DNA of 64,000 nt from Alkalitalea saponilacus (GTDB lineage: Bacteria > Bacteroidota > Bacteroidia > Bacteroidales > Marinilabiliaceae): NCBI RefSeq assembly GCF_900168165.1, contig NZ_FUYV01000012.1, forward strand, positions 62,001 through 126,000. Reading direction: 5' to 3'. Of this stretch, positions 44,757 through 54,174 are shown piece after piece (positions within the stretch are counted from its first letter, which is position 1; each line of letters begins with the position of its first letter). Below the pieces are notes generated by a model, which had not been told where the DNA came from, made no database searches, and saw only the letters and a program-made list of their open reading frames with translations. Both the position numbers and the translations under genes were made by a program.

Positions 44757-46286
44757 ATGGATATACTAATAGGAGTGGTGGCCTTTTTTGCCGGGGGATT
44801 AATCACCTGGTTCATCATAGTAAAGGCTCTAAATAGTAGGGCACGCAAGATTGTTCGTGACGCCGAAGCCGAAGCGGAGATTATCAAAAAGGATAAAATT
44901 CTTCAAGCTAAGGATAAGTTTCTGGAACTGAAAGCTGAGCATGAAAAGGAGATCAATAATCGCAATGCTAAAATGCTGAACCTTGAGAATAAGTTAAAGC
45001 AAAAGGAGACTGCATTTTCACAAAGAATGGAGGAGTATCAGCGTAAGAAAAAAGAAGTTGATACCATTCGTGAAAACCTTTCTACACAATTGGAATTGGT
45101 TGAGAAGAAGAGTGAAGATCTGGATAAGATGTTGAAACAACAAATCAGTCAGTTGGAGTCTGTTTCAGGCATTTCTGCTGATGAAGCAAAGGATATGTTG
45201 ATGGAATCCCTGAAAGCGGAGGCTAAAACGGAAGCGATGTCGTACATCAACGACATCATGGATGAGGCTAAGATTAATGCCAATAAAGAGGCCAAGCGAA
45301 TTGTTCTTAACACCGTTCAACGGGTAGCCACTGAAACTGCCGTAGAAAACGCAGTAACCATATTTCATATCGATTCCGATGAAATAAAAGGACGCATCAT
45401 TGGTCGTGAAGGAAGAAACATCCGTGCTCTGGAGGCAGCAACCGGGGTTGAAATCATCGTGGATGATACGCCTGAAGCGATCGTATTATCAGCCTTTGAT
45501 CCAATGCGCAGAGAGATTGCTCGTCTTGCTTTACATCAACTGGTAACCGATGGCCGTATTCACCCTGCCAGAATTGAAGAGGTCGTGAATAAGGTTAAAA
45601 AACAGGTTGAGGAAGAAGTGATTGAAACCGGAAAAAGAACGGCCATTGATTTGGGAGTGCATGGTTTGCATCCTGAACTAATTAAACTGGTTGGAAAAAT
45701 GAGGTATCGTTCCTCATATGGTCAAAATCTGTTGCAACACAGTCGCGAAACGGCTAACTTGTGTGCCATCATGGCTTCTGAGCTGGGACTTAACACCAAG
45801 CGTGCAAAAAGAGCCGGCTTATTACACGATATCGGAAAAGTGTCTGATGAGGATCCGGAATTACCACACGCTATTTTAGGGATGAAATTGGCAGAAAAAT
45901 ATAAGGAAAAGCCTGACATATGCAACGCCATTGGTGCTCACCACGACGAGGTGGAAATGACCACCATGATTGCTCCTATCATTCAGGTTTGTGATGCCAT
46001 TTCAGGTGCTCGTCCGGGCGCTCGTCGCGAAATTGTAGAAGCATACATTAAACGATTGAAGGATCTTGAAAACTTAGCTTTAAATTACCCGGGTGTTCTT
46101 AAAACTTATGCCATTCAAGCAGGAAGGGAGTTGCGGGTAATTGTTGGAAGTGAAAAGGTTTCTGATAAAGAAGCAGAGGAACTTTCATTTGATATCGCTA
46201 AAAAGATACAAACTGAAATGACCTACCCAGGACAGGTTAAAATTACCGTTATCAGGGAAACCAGAGCCATCAACTACGCCAAGTAG
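44757..46286 (+). CDS. rny: Ribonuclease Y
   Basis: Membrane-bound endoribonuclease that starts mRNA decay. The 509-residue protein has an N-terminal transmembrane helix ('[16 protein letters not shown]'), a long coiled coil (about 25-190), a KH domain with '[16 protein letters not shown]', and an HD domain with '[12 protein letters not shown]' and '[13 protein letters not shown]' followed by '[10 protein letters not shown]'. All catalytic His/Asp positions are intact. It follows the 6S-like RNA and has a strong hairpin downstream. Confidence 0.97.
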   Translation: MDILIGVVAFFAGGLITWFIIVKALNSRARKIVRDAEAEAEIIKKDKILQAKDKFLELKAEHEKEINNRNAKMLNLENKLKQKETAFSQRMEEYQRKKKEVDTIRENLSTQLELVEKKSEDLDKMLKQQISQLESVSGISADEAKDMLMESLKAEAKTEAMSYINDIMDEAKINANKEAKRIVLNTVQRVATETAVENAVTIFHIDSDEIKGRIIGREGRNIRALEAATGVEIIVDDTPEAIVLSAFDPMRREIARLALHQLVTDGRIHPARIEEVVNKVKKQVEEEVIETGKRTAIDLGVHGLHPELIKLVGKMRYRSSYGQNLLQHSRETANLCAIMASELGLNTKRAKRAGLLHDIGKVSDEDPELPHAILGMKLAEKYKEKPDICNAIGAHHDEVEMTTMIAPIIQVCDAISGARPGARREIVEAYIKRLKDLENLALNYPGVLKTYAIQAGRELRVIVGSEKVSDKEAEELSFDIAKKIQTEMTYPGQVKITVIRETRAINYAK

Positions 46287-46304
46287 GACTTAAGAAATAT
46301 CTTG

Positions 46305-46349
46305 AAATATTATCCCTTGCTAACCGTTTAGGTTGCAAGGGATATTTTA
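46305..46349 (+). terminator. Terminator after rny
   Basis: Outer stem ATCCCTTGC/GCAAGGGAT with inner AACC/GGTT, followed by ATTTTATT. Confidence 0.75.
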
Positions 46350-46390
46350 TTCCATCAGGAATAAATATGGTAAAACAGTAAGAAAAGTAG

Positions 46391-46398
46391 TAAATTTG
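46391..46398 (+). promoter_or_regulatory. Candidate -7 box upstream of the epimerase gene
   Basis: TAAATTTG fits TAnnTTTG, about 120 nt before the epimerase ATG. Palindrome copy 5 (46477-46492) lies between it and the gene. Confidence 0.45.
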
Positions 46399-46476
46399 CC
46401 TGATCAACGAAAGTCCTCAAAGAAATTAGACATCTGCAAATATTTCTAAAACAAAGAAATGAGGATTGGGAAGTAC

Positions 46477-46492
46477 TCCCGAAGCATCGGGA
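46477..46492. repeat. Interspersed palindrome TCCCGA-N4-TCGGGA, copy 5
   Basis: TCCCGAAGCATCGGGA, 26 nt upstream of the epimerase ATG. Confidence 0.7.
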
Positions 46493-46518
46493 TCCATTAA
46501 AATGCAAACATCATACAC

Positions 46519-47502
46519 ATGAGAATCATCGAAAATACCCGAGTGCTGGTAACAGGAGGTGCAGGATTTATTGGTTCAAACATCATAGATGCATTGTTAC
46601 AACAAAATAATGAAGTGATTTGTCTCGATAACTTTTCAACCGGTAAAAGAGAGAACATTTCCCATCATTTATCAAATCCTAAATTTACCCTGATTGAAGG
46701 AGACATAAGGGAACTCGATCAATGCAGAAAGGCAACAGATGCAGTTGAAATCATACTCCATCAAGCGGCACTGGGCTCGGTTCCCCGATCTATTAATGAT
46801 CCATTAACTTCAAACGAAGTGAATGTTTCGGGATTCTTAAATATCCTGATGGCTGCCAAAGAAGCCGGCGTAAGACGCGTTGTTTATGCGGCAAGCAGCT
46901 CAACTTATGGTGATAGCGAGGAGTTGCCCAAAGTGGAGGAGAGAATAGGAAAACCATTGTCTCCCTATGCGGTTACTAAATATGTCAATGAATTATACGC
47001 CGATGTATTTTCCAAAGTTTACGGAATGGAGCTGATAGGATTGAGATATTTCAATGTTTTTGGTCCCCGTCAGGATCCAAATGGTGCGTATGCTGCGGTC
47101 ATTCCATTGTTTGTTAAAGCTTTGATGAATAAACAATCTCCTAGAATTAACGGTGATGGGAGTTATTCACGCGATTTTACATATGTGGCAAATGTGGTAC
47201 AGGCCAATCAACTGGCTGCATTAACCAATTTACCAGAAGCAATTAATACGGTTTACAATGTGGCTTGCGGAAGTCGTATATCTTTAAATGAATTAGTCAT
47301 TGTAACCCGCGATCTGCTAAGTGATTATGATGAAGAAATAAAAGAAGTTGTGCCGGAATATGGTTCTGTTAGAGCAGGGGATGTTCCCCACTCATTGGCA
47401 TCCATTGAAAAGGCTGAAAAGTTATTAGGATATAAACCAACTCATCAGTTTGCTGATGGGTTGAAAGATGCCATCAGTTGGTATTGGAATAATTTAAAGT
47501 AA
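46519..47502 (+). CDS. UDP-N-acetylhexosamine 4-epimerase (WbpP/TviC-like SDR)
   Basis: A 327-residue extended short-chain dehydrogenase. NAD motif 'GGAGFIG' (13-19), catalytic Tyr150 and Lys154 in 'SPYAVTKYVNELYA', and Ser/Thr in 'AASSSTYGD'. The block 'HQAALGSVPRSINDP' and 'RYFNVFGPRQDPNGAYAAVIP' closely resembles WbpP-type enzymes, which interconvert UDP-GlcNAc and UDP-GalNAc (or their uronic acids). The product feeds O-antigen or capsule synthesis. It is the first of three nucleotide-sugar genes with gmd and fcl. Confidence 0.88.
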   Translation: MRIIENTRVLVTGGAGFIGSNIIDALLQQNNEVICLDNFSTGKRENISHHLSNPKFTLIEGDIRELDQCRKATDAVEIILHQAALGSVPRSINDPLTSNEVNVSGFLNILMAAKEAGVRRVVYAASSSTYGDSEELPKVEERIGKPLSPYAVTKYVNELYADVFSKVYGMELIGLRYFNVFGPRQDPNGAYAAVIPLFVKALMNKQSPRINGDGSYSRDFTYVANVVQANQLAALTNLPEAINTVYNVACGSRISLNELVIVTRDLLSDYDEEIKEVVPEYGSVRAGDVPHSLASIEKAEKLLGYKPTHQFADGLKDAISWYWNNLK

Positions 47503-47529
47503 AATATAAACCCACTATTTATTAAATAA

Positions 47530-48645
47530 ATGGCAAAAACAGCATTGATTACCGGAGTTACCGGACAGGATGGAGCTTACTTATCCGAGTATCTTTTGAA
47601 AAAAGGATACAATGTGCATGGTATTAAAAGACGTTCTTCGTTGTTTAATACCGAAAGAATTGACCATATCTACCAGGATCCACATACAGAAAACCGTAAC
47701 TTCACTTTACACTACGGGGATTTAACTGATTCAACAAATTTGATTAGGATCATTCAGGAAACGCAACCCGATGAAATTTACAACTTGGCTGCCATGTCGC
47801 ACGTGGGCGTTAGTTTCGATACCCCAGAATATACTGCCAATGCCGATGGCATTGGAACTTTAAGGTTTTTGGAAGCCATTCGTTTGTTGGGATTGACCGA
47901 AAAAACCAAGTTTTACCAGGCCTCAACGAGTGAACTTTATGGATTAGTGCAGGAGGTTCCTCAGTCGGAAACCACGCCTTTTTATCCTCGTTCTCCATAT
48001 GCTGTGGCAAAACTTTATGGATACTGGATTACTGTAAACTACCGTGAAGCCTATAACATGTATGCATGTAACGGCATTCTGTTTAATCATGAATCGCCTA
48101 TCAGAGGGGAAACTTTTGTAACCCGAAAAATTACCAGAGCGGTTGCTCGAATTGTGCTTGGTTTGCAGGAAAAGATTTTTCTTGGCAACCTATCGGCTCA
48201 GCGAGACTGGGGACATGCAAAGGACTATGTTAAGGCCATGTATCTGATTTTACAACAAGACGAACCGGATGATTATGTTGTGGCAACCGGAGTAACGACA
48301 GAAGTTAGGGAGTTTGTGAGAATGGCCTTTGCACACCTGGGATGCGAAATTGAATTCCGGGGAGAAGGTGTGGATGAAAAAGGATATATTGTTGCATCTG
48401 AGAATGAAGAGTTCAGCCATTTGTTGAATAAATGTGTGCTGGAAGTTGACCCAAGGTATTTCAGGCCAACAGAAGTTGAACTTTTAATTGGCGATCCTGC
48501 CAAAGCAAAGAAAAAACTTGGCTGGGAACCTAAATATGATTTGAAAGCTCTTGTTGAAGATATGGTATCTTCGGATTTGAAATTGATGCGTAAAGAGAGA
48601 TACCTTCGTGAAGGTGGTTATGAAACGCTTAACTATTTTGAGTAA
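47530..48645 (+). CDS. gmd: GDP-mannose 4,6-dehydratase
   Basis: Converts GDP-D-mannose to GDP-4-keto-6-deoxymannose, the first step to GDP-L-fucose. The 371-residue enzyme has '[18 protein letters not shown]' (NADP-binding), '[15 protein letters not shown]', 'QASTSELYG' and the catalytic Tyr157 and Lys161 in '[12 protein letters not shown]', with '[16 protein letters not shown]' near 195. Its stop overlaps the fcl start by one base, giving coupled translation. Identification is firm. Confidence 0.97.
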   Translation: MAKTALITGVTGQDGAYLSEYLLKKGYNVHGIKRRSSLFNTERIDHIYQDPHTENRNFTLHYGDLTDSTNLIRIIQETQPDEIYNLAAMSHVGVSFDTPEYTANADGIGTLRFLEAIRLLGLTEKTKFYQASTSELYGLVQEVPQSETTPFYPRSPYAVAKLYGYWITVNYREAYNMYACNGILFNHESPIRGETFVTRKITRAVARIVLGLQEKIFLGNLSAQRDWGHAKDYVKAMYLILQQDEPDDYVVATGVTTEVREFVRMAFAHLGCEIEFRGEGVDEKGYIVASENEEFSHLLNKCVLEVDPRYFRPTEVELLIGDPAKAKKKLGWEPKYDLKALVEDMVSSDLKLMRKERYLREGGYETLNYFE

Positions 48646-49736
48646 TGCAGAAATCGGACAGGATATATATTGCAGGACATAAAGGGTTGGTTGGTTCAGC
48701 CATCACCCGGCATTTACAAAATGCCGGGTATCTTAACCTCATTCTTCCGGAACGTTCAGAGCTGGATTTAATCAATCAAAAAGAGGTGGATGACTTTTTC
48801 ACAAAGGAAAAACCCGATTATGTTTTTCTTGCAGCTGCAAAGGTTGGTGGAATTATGGCCAACAACACCTACCGGGCTGATTTTATATACGAAAACCTGC
48901 AAATTCAGAACAATATCATTCATGCAGCCTGGAAAAGCAAGGTGAAAAAACTCCTTTTCCTTGGAAGCTCTTGTATTTATCCCCGTGATTGTCCTCAACC
49001 AATGAAAGAGGAGTATCTGTTAACCGCACCGCTTGAATATACCAATGAGCCATATGCCGTTGCAAAAATTGCCGGGATGAAGATGTGTGAATCATACAAC
49101 TTACAATATGGCACAGATTTCATATCGGTAATGCCTACTAATCTGTATGGTCCCAACGATAATTACAATTTACATGGTTCGCATGTTTTACCTGCTTTAA
49201 TCAGAAAAATGCATCTGGCTCAATGCCTGGTTGAGAATAATTTTAATGGCATCAGAGAGGATTTAAAAGCCAGACCGATGGTTGGCATTGAACCGGGTTT
49301 AAGTGATGAAATGTTGCAGAAAAGCCTTCAAGAGTTTGGAATTTTCAAGGAGAACAACAAGGTTGAGGTAAGATTGTGGGGCTCAGGCAAACCTAGGCGG
49401 GAGTTTCTTCATTCAGACGATTTGGCTGAAGCTGTCATTTTCGTGATGAATAACATCAGTTTTGCAGATGTGGTGAAGGAACGAGGAGAGAAAGAGGTTC
49501 GCAATACACATCTGAATATTGGTTTTGGTGAAGATCTCTCAATCTCTGAGTTGGCTGAAATGGTAAAAGAGGTGGTAGGGTACTCTGGTGCAATTAACTG
49601 GGATGCGTCAAAGCCTGATGGAACTTTCCGTAAATTGATGGATGTTTCTCGGTTAAATCAACTGGGTTGGAAAGCCAGGATTAATTTAACTGATGGTATC
49701 AGAGAGGTTTATAAAGCTTATTGCAATCCTTCATAA
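48645..49736 (+). CDS. fcl: GDP-L-fucose synthase
   Basis: Epimerase-reductase producing GDP-L-fucose from the Gmd product. Visible features: '[14 protein letters not shown]' (NADP), '[23 protein letters not shown]', 'FLGSSCIYP', the Tyr/Lys pair in '[16 protein letters not shown]', and 'GTPRRE'-type '[16 protein letters not shown]'. At 363 residues it is about 40 longer than E. coli Fcl, with an insertion around '[16 protein letters not shown]' that I recall in Bacteroidales copies. Final gene of the nucleotide-sugar group; a hairpin overlaps its stop codon. Confidence 0.95.
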   Translation: MQKSDRIYIAGHKGLVGSAITRHLQNAGYLNLILPERSELDLINQKEVDDFFTKEKPDYVFLAAAKVGGIMANNTYRADFIYENLQIQNNIIHAAWKSKVKKLLFLGSSCIYPRDCPQPMKEEYLLTAPLEYTNEPYAVAKIAGMKMCESYNLQYGTDFISVMPTNLYGPNDNYNLHGSHVLPALIRKMHLAQCLVENNFNGIREDLKARPMVGIEPGLSDEMLQKSLQEFGIFKENNKVEVRLWGSGKPRREFLHSDDLAEAVIFVMNNISFADVVKERGEKEVRNTHLNIGFGEDLSISELAEMVKEVVGYSGAINWDASKPDGTFRKLMDVSRLNQLGWKARINLTDGIREVYKAYCNPS

Positions 49737-49755
49737 TCATTTTATGAAGGATTTA
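49725..49755 (+). terminator. Hairpin overlapping the fcl stop codon
   Basis: A 12-bp stem AATCCTTCATAA/TTATGAAGGATT with a 5-nt loop; the UAA stop lies in the left arm. The T-run is weak, so termination efficiency is uncertain. Confidence 0.6.
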
Positions 49756-49814
49756 TCATCATCAACGAGCATTAAGTAATATATCTCGATGTAAGGTTAC
49801 ATGCGTCTTGATGG

Positions 49815-49850
49815 GTTTCGTTTATTTTGTTTGTTTCGTTTATTTTGTTT
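49815..49850 (+). repeat. Perfect 18-bp tandem direct repeat at the toxin-antitoxin promoter
   Basis: GTTTCGTTTATTTTGTTT occurs twice with no spacer (49815-49832, 49833-49850). It covers the -33 and spacer of the promoter for the antitoxin gene, so it is a natural operator candidate for antitoxin autorepression. Confidence 0.8.
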
Positions 49851-49857
49851 AAATTTG
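49826..49857 (+). promoter_or_regulatory. Candidate promoter of the toxin-antitoxin operon (TTTG-N20-TAAATTTG)
   Basis: TTTG at 49826-49829 and the -7 box TAAATTTG at 49850-49857 are 20 nt apart, an exact fit to the Bacteroidota consensus. The predicted start is about 20 nt before the antitoxin ATG. Confidence 0.7.
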
Positions 49858-49882
49858 AGGATGAATAAAAAGATTAAATGAG

Positions 49883-50338
49883 ATGAACACATTTGAAGAT
49901 ATTATAAAACCATCAAAAGAAGAGCAAAAAGCTGCGTTGCTTTCATATGATGCTCTTGTCGCCACTCTTAATGAGATTAAAGACAAAAATCCTGAAATCG
50001 AGATTGAAGAAACGCAGGAAAGAATTAGAATTCCATTAAGTGCTCTTAAACTTTTGGCAAAAATACTTAAAGAAACCAGCCAAGGAAAACCCGTTTCTAT
50101 TGTTCCCATTGCAACAGAAGTGACAACACAAGCAGCAGCGGAAATAATTGGCTGTTCAAGACCACATGTAATCAAGCTTTTAGAAACCGGAAGGATTAAA
50201 TTTACCAAAGTTGGAAAACACCGAAGAATAAAATATGAAGATGTTATTGCTTACAAGAAAAATATGAAGCAAGAGCAGGAACGTTTGATTAATGAAATTA
50301 TGGAAGCTGACGAAAAATCAGGTTTATATGATTCATAG
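49883..50338 (+). CDS. Excisionase-type HTH antitoxin
   Basis: A 151-residue protein with a helical N-terminal half and a MerR/excisionase-type winged helix at about 80-125 ('TTQAAAEIIGCSRPHVIKLL' and 'GRIKFTKVGKHRRIKYEDVI'). Such proteins act as DNA-binding antitoxins for PIN toxins; the C-terminal tail would block the toxin. Its stop overlaps the start of the PIN gene by 11 bp. The promoter directly upstream carries a tandem 18-bp repeat, fitting autoregulation. The module follows the nucleotide-sugar genes and may be an acquired insert. Confidence 0.85.
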   Translation: MNTFEDIIKPSKEEQKAALLSYDALVATLNEIKDKNPEIEIEETQERIRIPLSALKLLAKILKETSQGKPVSIVPIATEVTTQAAAEIIGCSRPHVIKLLETGRIKFTKVGKHRRIKYEDVIAYKKNMKQEQERLINEIMEADEKSGLYDS

Positions 50339-50891
50339 CGTTCGATTTAGATGTGTTCTAGACACAAATGTGATATATCCACTTTGGACGAGAGACCTAT
50401 TGCTTTGGTTTGCATATTACGAGTTATATACCCCTAAATGGAGCAAAAACATCTTTTCTGAATGGATAGAAGTCATGAAAAGAAAAGGGATTAGTAAAGA
50501 TGAAGCATACAAGCGTGCAGAAGTTATGAATAAAGCCTTTCCTGATGCTCTTGTTAAAAATTACGAACCTCTTATTAAAGGGTTAGTTCTGCCAGATGAA
50601 GGTGATAGACACGTATTAGCTGCAGCCATTAAAACTAATGCGGACCTCATAATAACCAACAACCTGAAAGATTTTCCAACGGACTATTTGATAGATTATG
50701 GCATGAAAGCAAAATCACCAGATGAATTCTTAACAGACATCATTGACTTAAACCAAGAACTATCAATAGCAGCATTTCGAAAGCTTGTATTAAACAAAAA
50801 AAATCCACCATATGATGAATACGATGTTCTTGAAATATTCAGAAAAAACGGATTAAAAGATACGGCGGATTATTTACATGCTTTGATATGA
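50328..50891 (+). CDS. PIN-domain toxin (RNase)
   Basis: A 187-residue PIN nuclease. The catalytic acidic positions are in 'CVLDTNVIYPLW' (Asp12 with the ATG at 50328), 'LVLPDEGDRHVLAAAIKTNADLIITNNLKDFP' (Asp and the TNN motif). The frame extends to 50292, but ATG 50328 gives the usual PIN start and overlaps the antitoxin stop by 11 bp. It should cleave RNA when free of antitoxin. It is longer than VapC, with an extra C-terminal helical part of about 50 residues. The target RNA is unknown. Confidence 0.85.
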   Translation: MIHSVRFRCVLDTNVIYPLWTRDLLLWFAYYELYTPKWSKNIFSEWIEVMKRKGISKDEAYKRAEVMNKAFPDALVKNYEPLIKGLVLPDEGDRHVLAAAIKTNADLIITNNLKDFPTDYLIDYGMKAKSPDEFLTDIIDLNQELSIAAFRKLVLNKKNPPYDEYDVLEIFRKNGLKDTADYLHALI

Positions 50892-51074
50892 TAATTAGTT
50901 AGAAAGCCTAGTATTGTTCATAAGCAATACAGGTGAATTCATAGTTAAATATTAAGTTCCAAACGGCACGACTCATAAATATGACCGTTGAAAGAAAGGT
51001 TTGTTGCATTTTGTGTACTATGTGGTTTTATCCGTTCTCAAAACAATCTAAAATTAAATCATTAATTCATCAAC

Positions 51075-52259
51075 ATGTCTCAATTCGATACCATCCTTAA
51101 CCGGGAAGAAACAAGATCAATTAAGCTGGAATACCGTGAACGTCTGTATGGAAGCAGCGATGTGATACCACTATGGGTAGCTGATATGGACTTTGCTGCT
51201 CCACCAGCCGTTCAGGAGGCCATTGTAAATCGCACCAAACACCCGATTTATGGCTATACCAATCGTCCAAAACCTTTTTTTGAAGCCATTCAAAACTGGT
51301 TGTCCCGAAGATTTAATTGGGAGGTTGACCAGTCGTGGATTGAGTTTTCGCCTGGAGTTGTTCCAAACTTGGGCCTTGCTGTGCAGGCTTTTACCAAACC
51401 GGGCGAAGGAGTGATAATTCAACCTCCGGTTTATCCTCCATTTTTTGGAGTTGTAAAGGACTTTGACAGAGAGGTTGTAGAAAATCCTTTAATTGAGCAG
51501 CAAGAGGGATACTATGTGATGGATTACGATCATTTGGAGGAGGTTGCTTCAAAACCGGAAAACAAATTACTTCTGCTGTGTCACCCTCATAACCCTGTTG
51601 GCAGGGTGTGGACGACTGAAGAGCTTATTCGAATGGGTGAGATTTGTAAAAAACACAATGTCATCATCATTTCCGATGAAATCCATTGCGACCTGGTTCT
51701 TTATGGAAATAAACATATTCCGTTGGCAACCATTTCGCCGGAACTGGCTGAAATTACCCTTACTTGTATGGCACCCAGTAAAACTTTCAATCTGGCAGGA
51801 TTTAGCACTTCATACATGATTTCTTCCAATCCTGATTTGCTTAAAGCTGCTCGTGCGCAGGTAATGGGTTACCATCTGCACATGGGCAATACCTTCGGAG
51901 CTTTGGCTCTTGAAGCTGCTTATAACCACTCTGAATACTGGCTTGAAGAGTTGATTGACTATATTGAAGGTAATATGGATTTCGTGACTGATTTTATTAA
52001 AACAGAGATGCCTGAAGTTAAGGCACGAAAACCTGAGGCCACATATCTTTTATGGATGGATTTTCGCAGTTGGAAAATGAAATCTACCGAGTTAAAGAAT
52101 TTTATGGTGAACGAAGCCGGACTGGGATTAAATGATGGCGTTACATTTGGTAAAGAGGGTCGGGGTTTTATGCGGATGAATCTGGCCAGTCCCCGCTCTG
52201 TAATTGAAAAAGCCATGACACAAATGAAATCTGCAAGGGACAGGATGCAAAAGGTTTAG
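51075..52259 (+). CDS. MalY/PatB-family cystathionine beta-lyase (PLP)
   Basis: A 394-residue fold-type I PLP enzyme. The PLP lysine is Lys236 in 'CMAPSKTFNLAGF', with 'HPHNPVGRVWT' and 'IIISDEIHCDLVLYG' typical of the MalY/PatB group, which cleave cystathionine or cysteine S-conjugates to release a thiol, pyruvate and ammonia. The N-terminal 'LWVADMDFAAP' is diagnostic. It stands alone between the toxin-antitoxin module and a convergent EamA transporter gene 7 nt away. Confidence 0.92.
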   Translation: MSQFDTILNREETRSIKLEYRERLYGSSDVIPLWVADMDFAAPPAVQEAIVNRTKHPIYGYTNRPKPFFEAIQNWLSRRFNWEVDQSWIEFSPGVVPNLGLAVQAFTKPGEGVIIQPPVYPPFFGVVKDFDREVVENPLIEQQEGYYVMDYDHLEEVASKPENKLLLLCHPHNPVGRVWTTEELIRMGEICKKHNVIIISDEIHCDLVLYGNKHIPLATISPELAEITLTCMAPSKTFNLAGFSTSYMISSNPDLLKAARAQVMGYHLHMGNTFGALALEAAYNHSEYWLEELIDYIEGNMDFVTDFIKTEMPEVKARKPEATYLLWMDFRSWKMKSTELKNFMVNEAGLGLNDGVTFGKEGRGFMRMNLASPRSVIEKAMTQMKSARDRMQKV

Positions 52260-52266
52260 TCTGCGA

Positions 52267-53160
52267 TTAAACCTTTTGAGCTTGAAGCGCAGGATATTTT
52301 TTTCGAATAACAGGAAATAGGAAAACAGCTGCCAGAATAATGGCTGTTCCCAAATAAAAACCAGTGGACATACGTTCAGATTCACCGAAGATGAAAAAAG
52401 CCATCAAAATGCCATAAACCGGTTCCAGGTTTATGGCTAACACAACTGTATAGGCCGAAAGCGACTTCATCACATATACACTTGCCAGATAGGCATAAGC
52501 CGTGCATATTCCACCCAGAATGATCAGGTATATCCAATCCTCAGTTGTCGGAATTGGGAAATTTCCTTTCAAGGTACCTGATAGCCATAATATTAAAGAG
52601 ATAGAGAGCAATCCGCCTGCCATTTCGTAAAAACTGATGGTAAGTGGTGCATGTTTCGCAATCAGCTTTTTATTAATCACAGTGAATAATGCTGCCAGAA
52701 AAGCTGATGTCAGAGCCACAAGAATACCATTCACATACCGGGTTTCAAAACGAAAAATAGCATACAGGCCTATGATTATGATGATTCCGGTAAACACCTC
52801 CAGTTTTGACACCTTCCGTTTAAAAAAGGCCGGTTCAAGAAAACTGGTGAATAATGTGGTAGATGCAAGGCATCCCAATGCTACGGATACCGTTGATATT
52901 TTGATAGCATGGAAAAAGGTAATCCAGTGAATTGCTACAATCCCGCCAACCCCCAGTAGTGTCAAAACATCTTTGAATGAGATGACTGCAATTCTTCGAT
53001 TCCAATATAAAGCGACTCCCAAGGCAATAAATGCTATGAGCATTCTGTACCAGACTAGCTCTGTTGCCGGTAATGTAATCAATCTGCCTAATATGGCTGT
53101 AAAGCCATATATCAGAACAATCAGATGTAAATGAAGAAGATTTTTGTTCTCTGGTTTCAT
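52267..53160 (-). CDS. EamA-family (DMT) transporter
   Basis: A 297-residue inner-membrane protein with about ten transmembrane helices in two EamA repeats ('LHLIVLIYGFTAILGRLITLPATELVWYRM' in parts, and 'FYEMAGGLLSISLILWLSG', 'GGICTAYAYLASVYVMKSLSAYTVVLAINLEPVYGI'). The second-repeat 'LEPVYG' segment is a family landmark. EamA proteins export amino acids or other metabolites. The substrate is unknown; neighbouring MalY might suggest thiols or amino acids, but the genes converge and need not be linked. Confidence 0.9.
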   Translation of the reverse strand: MKPENKNLLHLHLIVLIYGFTAILGRLITLPATELVWYRMLIAFIALGVALYWNRRIAVISFKDVLTLLGVGGIVAIHWITFFHAIKISTVSVALGCLASTTLFTSFLEPAFFKRKVSKLEVFTGIIIIIGLYAIFRFETRYVNGILVALTSAFLAALFTVINKKLIAKHAPLTISFYEMAGGLLSISLILWLSGTLKGNFPIPTTEDWIYLIILGGICTAYAYLASVYVMKSLSAYTVVLAINLEPVYGILMAFFIFGESERMSTGFYLGTAIILAAVFLFPVIRKKYPALQAQKV

Positions 53161-53343
53161 TGTTGATATTTGAATACAAAGAAAATTAAATTGTTGTTAT
53201 TTCAGGATTCCATTGAATCAGATTATCGGCAGAGTGATAAAAATCATATTCATGGGTCGGTTTTATTGACATTATAAATCTTTGAAATAGTTTTCTTCAT
53301 TATTAGATTAATCACTAAATTTATGATATAATTCAATATTTTA

Positions 53344-54174
53344 ATGTCTGTCATTATGGAAACTAAGAATAGACATATCTTACTTGTAATGGCAATCATG
53401 ATTGCCATTAGCGGGATTTATTGGTCTTGTGCTACTGTTCCGATCACCGGTCGGCGGCAATTAAGCCTTGTCCCCGAATCGGAATTAATGGCTATGAGTT
53501 ATACTCAATATAATCAGTTTCTGGAGGAGCATAAAATATCTCAGAATCAGGAACAGGTTGATATGGTTAAAAGGGTAGGAGAGCGCATCGCGTCTGCTGT
53601 TGAAAAATACTTTGAACAAAAGGGTTGGTCCGACCAATTTGCTAATTTTCAATGGGAGTTTAACCTGATTGAGGATGACACACCAAATGCATGGTGTATG
53701 CCGGGAGGGAAAGTGGTGTTTTATACCGGAATTTTACCCATAACCCAAAATGAAGAAGGGCTTGCCGTTGTGATGGGGCATGAAATAGCTCATGCCGTTG
53801 CGAAACACGGAAGCGAGAGAATGAGTCAACAAATCGGAATTCAGTTTGGTGCCGTTGCTTTAAGTGCCCTGTTATCTGAAAAACCCGAAGAAACCCAAAA
53901 CCTTTATCTTGCCGCTTATGGTGTCACCTCTCAGGTGGGGCTGATGCTGCCATACTCGAGAAAACATGAACATGAGGCTGACCGCCTTGGCTTGATATTT
54001 ATGGCCATGGCTGGTTATAACCCATCGGTGGCAGTTGATTTTTGGCAGCGCATGGCTCAACTGAGTCAGGGAGGAAGTCCTCCTGCTTTTCTAAGCACCC
54101 ATCCATCCGATCAGGCGCGTGTAAATTATATTCGGGAAGTTTTGCCGGAGGCTTTGGAGTATTATAATCCCTGA
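53344..54174 (+). CDS. M48-family metalloprotease lipoprotein
   Basis: A 276-residue zinc protease with a lipobox 'GIYWSC' (Cys29), so it is anchored in the envelope. The M48 motif 'MGHEIAHAVAKHGSERM' gives His146, Glu147 and His150, and the third ligand lies in 'YSRKHEHEADRLGL'. 'MPGGKVVFYTGIL' is a conserved M48 block, and 'FLSTHPSDQARV' is typical of the LoiP/YcaL group. It probably degrades misfolded outer-membrane or periplasmic proteins. ATG at 53356 is an alternative start. Its end overlaps the convergent kinase gene by 13 bp. Confidence 0.93.
   Translation: MSVIMETKNRHILLVMAIMIAISGIYWSCATVPITGRRQLSLVPESELMAMSYTQYNQFLEEHKISQNQEQVDMVKRVGERIASAVEKYFEQKGWSDQFANFQWEFNLIEDDTPNAWCMPGGKVVFYTGILPITQNEEGLAVVMGHEIAHAVAKHGSERMSQQIGIQFGAVALSALLSEKPEETQNLYLAAYGVTSQVGLMLPYSRKHEHEADRLGLIFMAMAGYNPSVAVDFWQRMAQLSQGGSPPAFLSTHPSDQARVNYIREVLPEALEYYNP

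Noticed and set aside
46505-49736. Complete O-antigen or capsule locus
   Set aside because: Only three nucleotide-sugar genes are present; no glycosyltransferase, flippase or polymerase genes follow, so it is a precursor-supply cluster.
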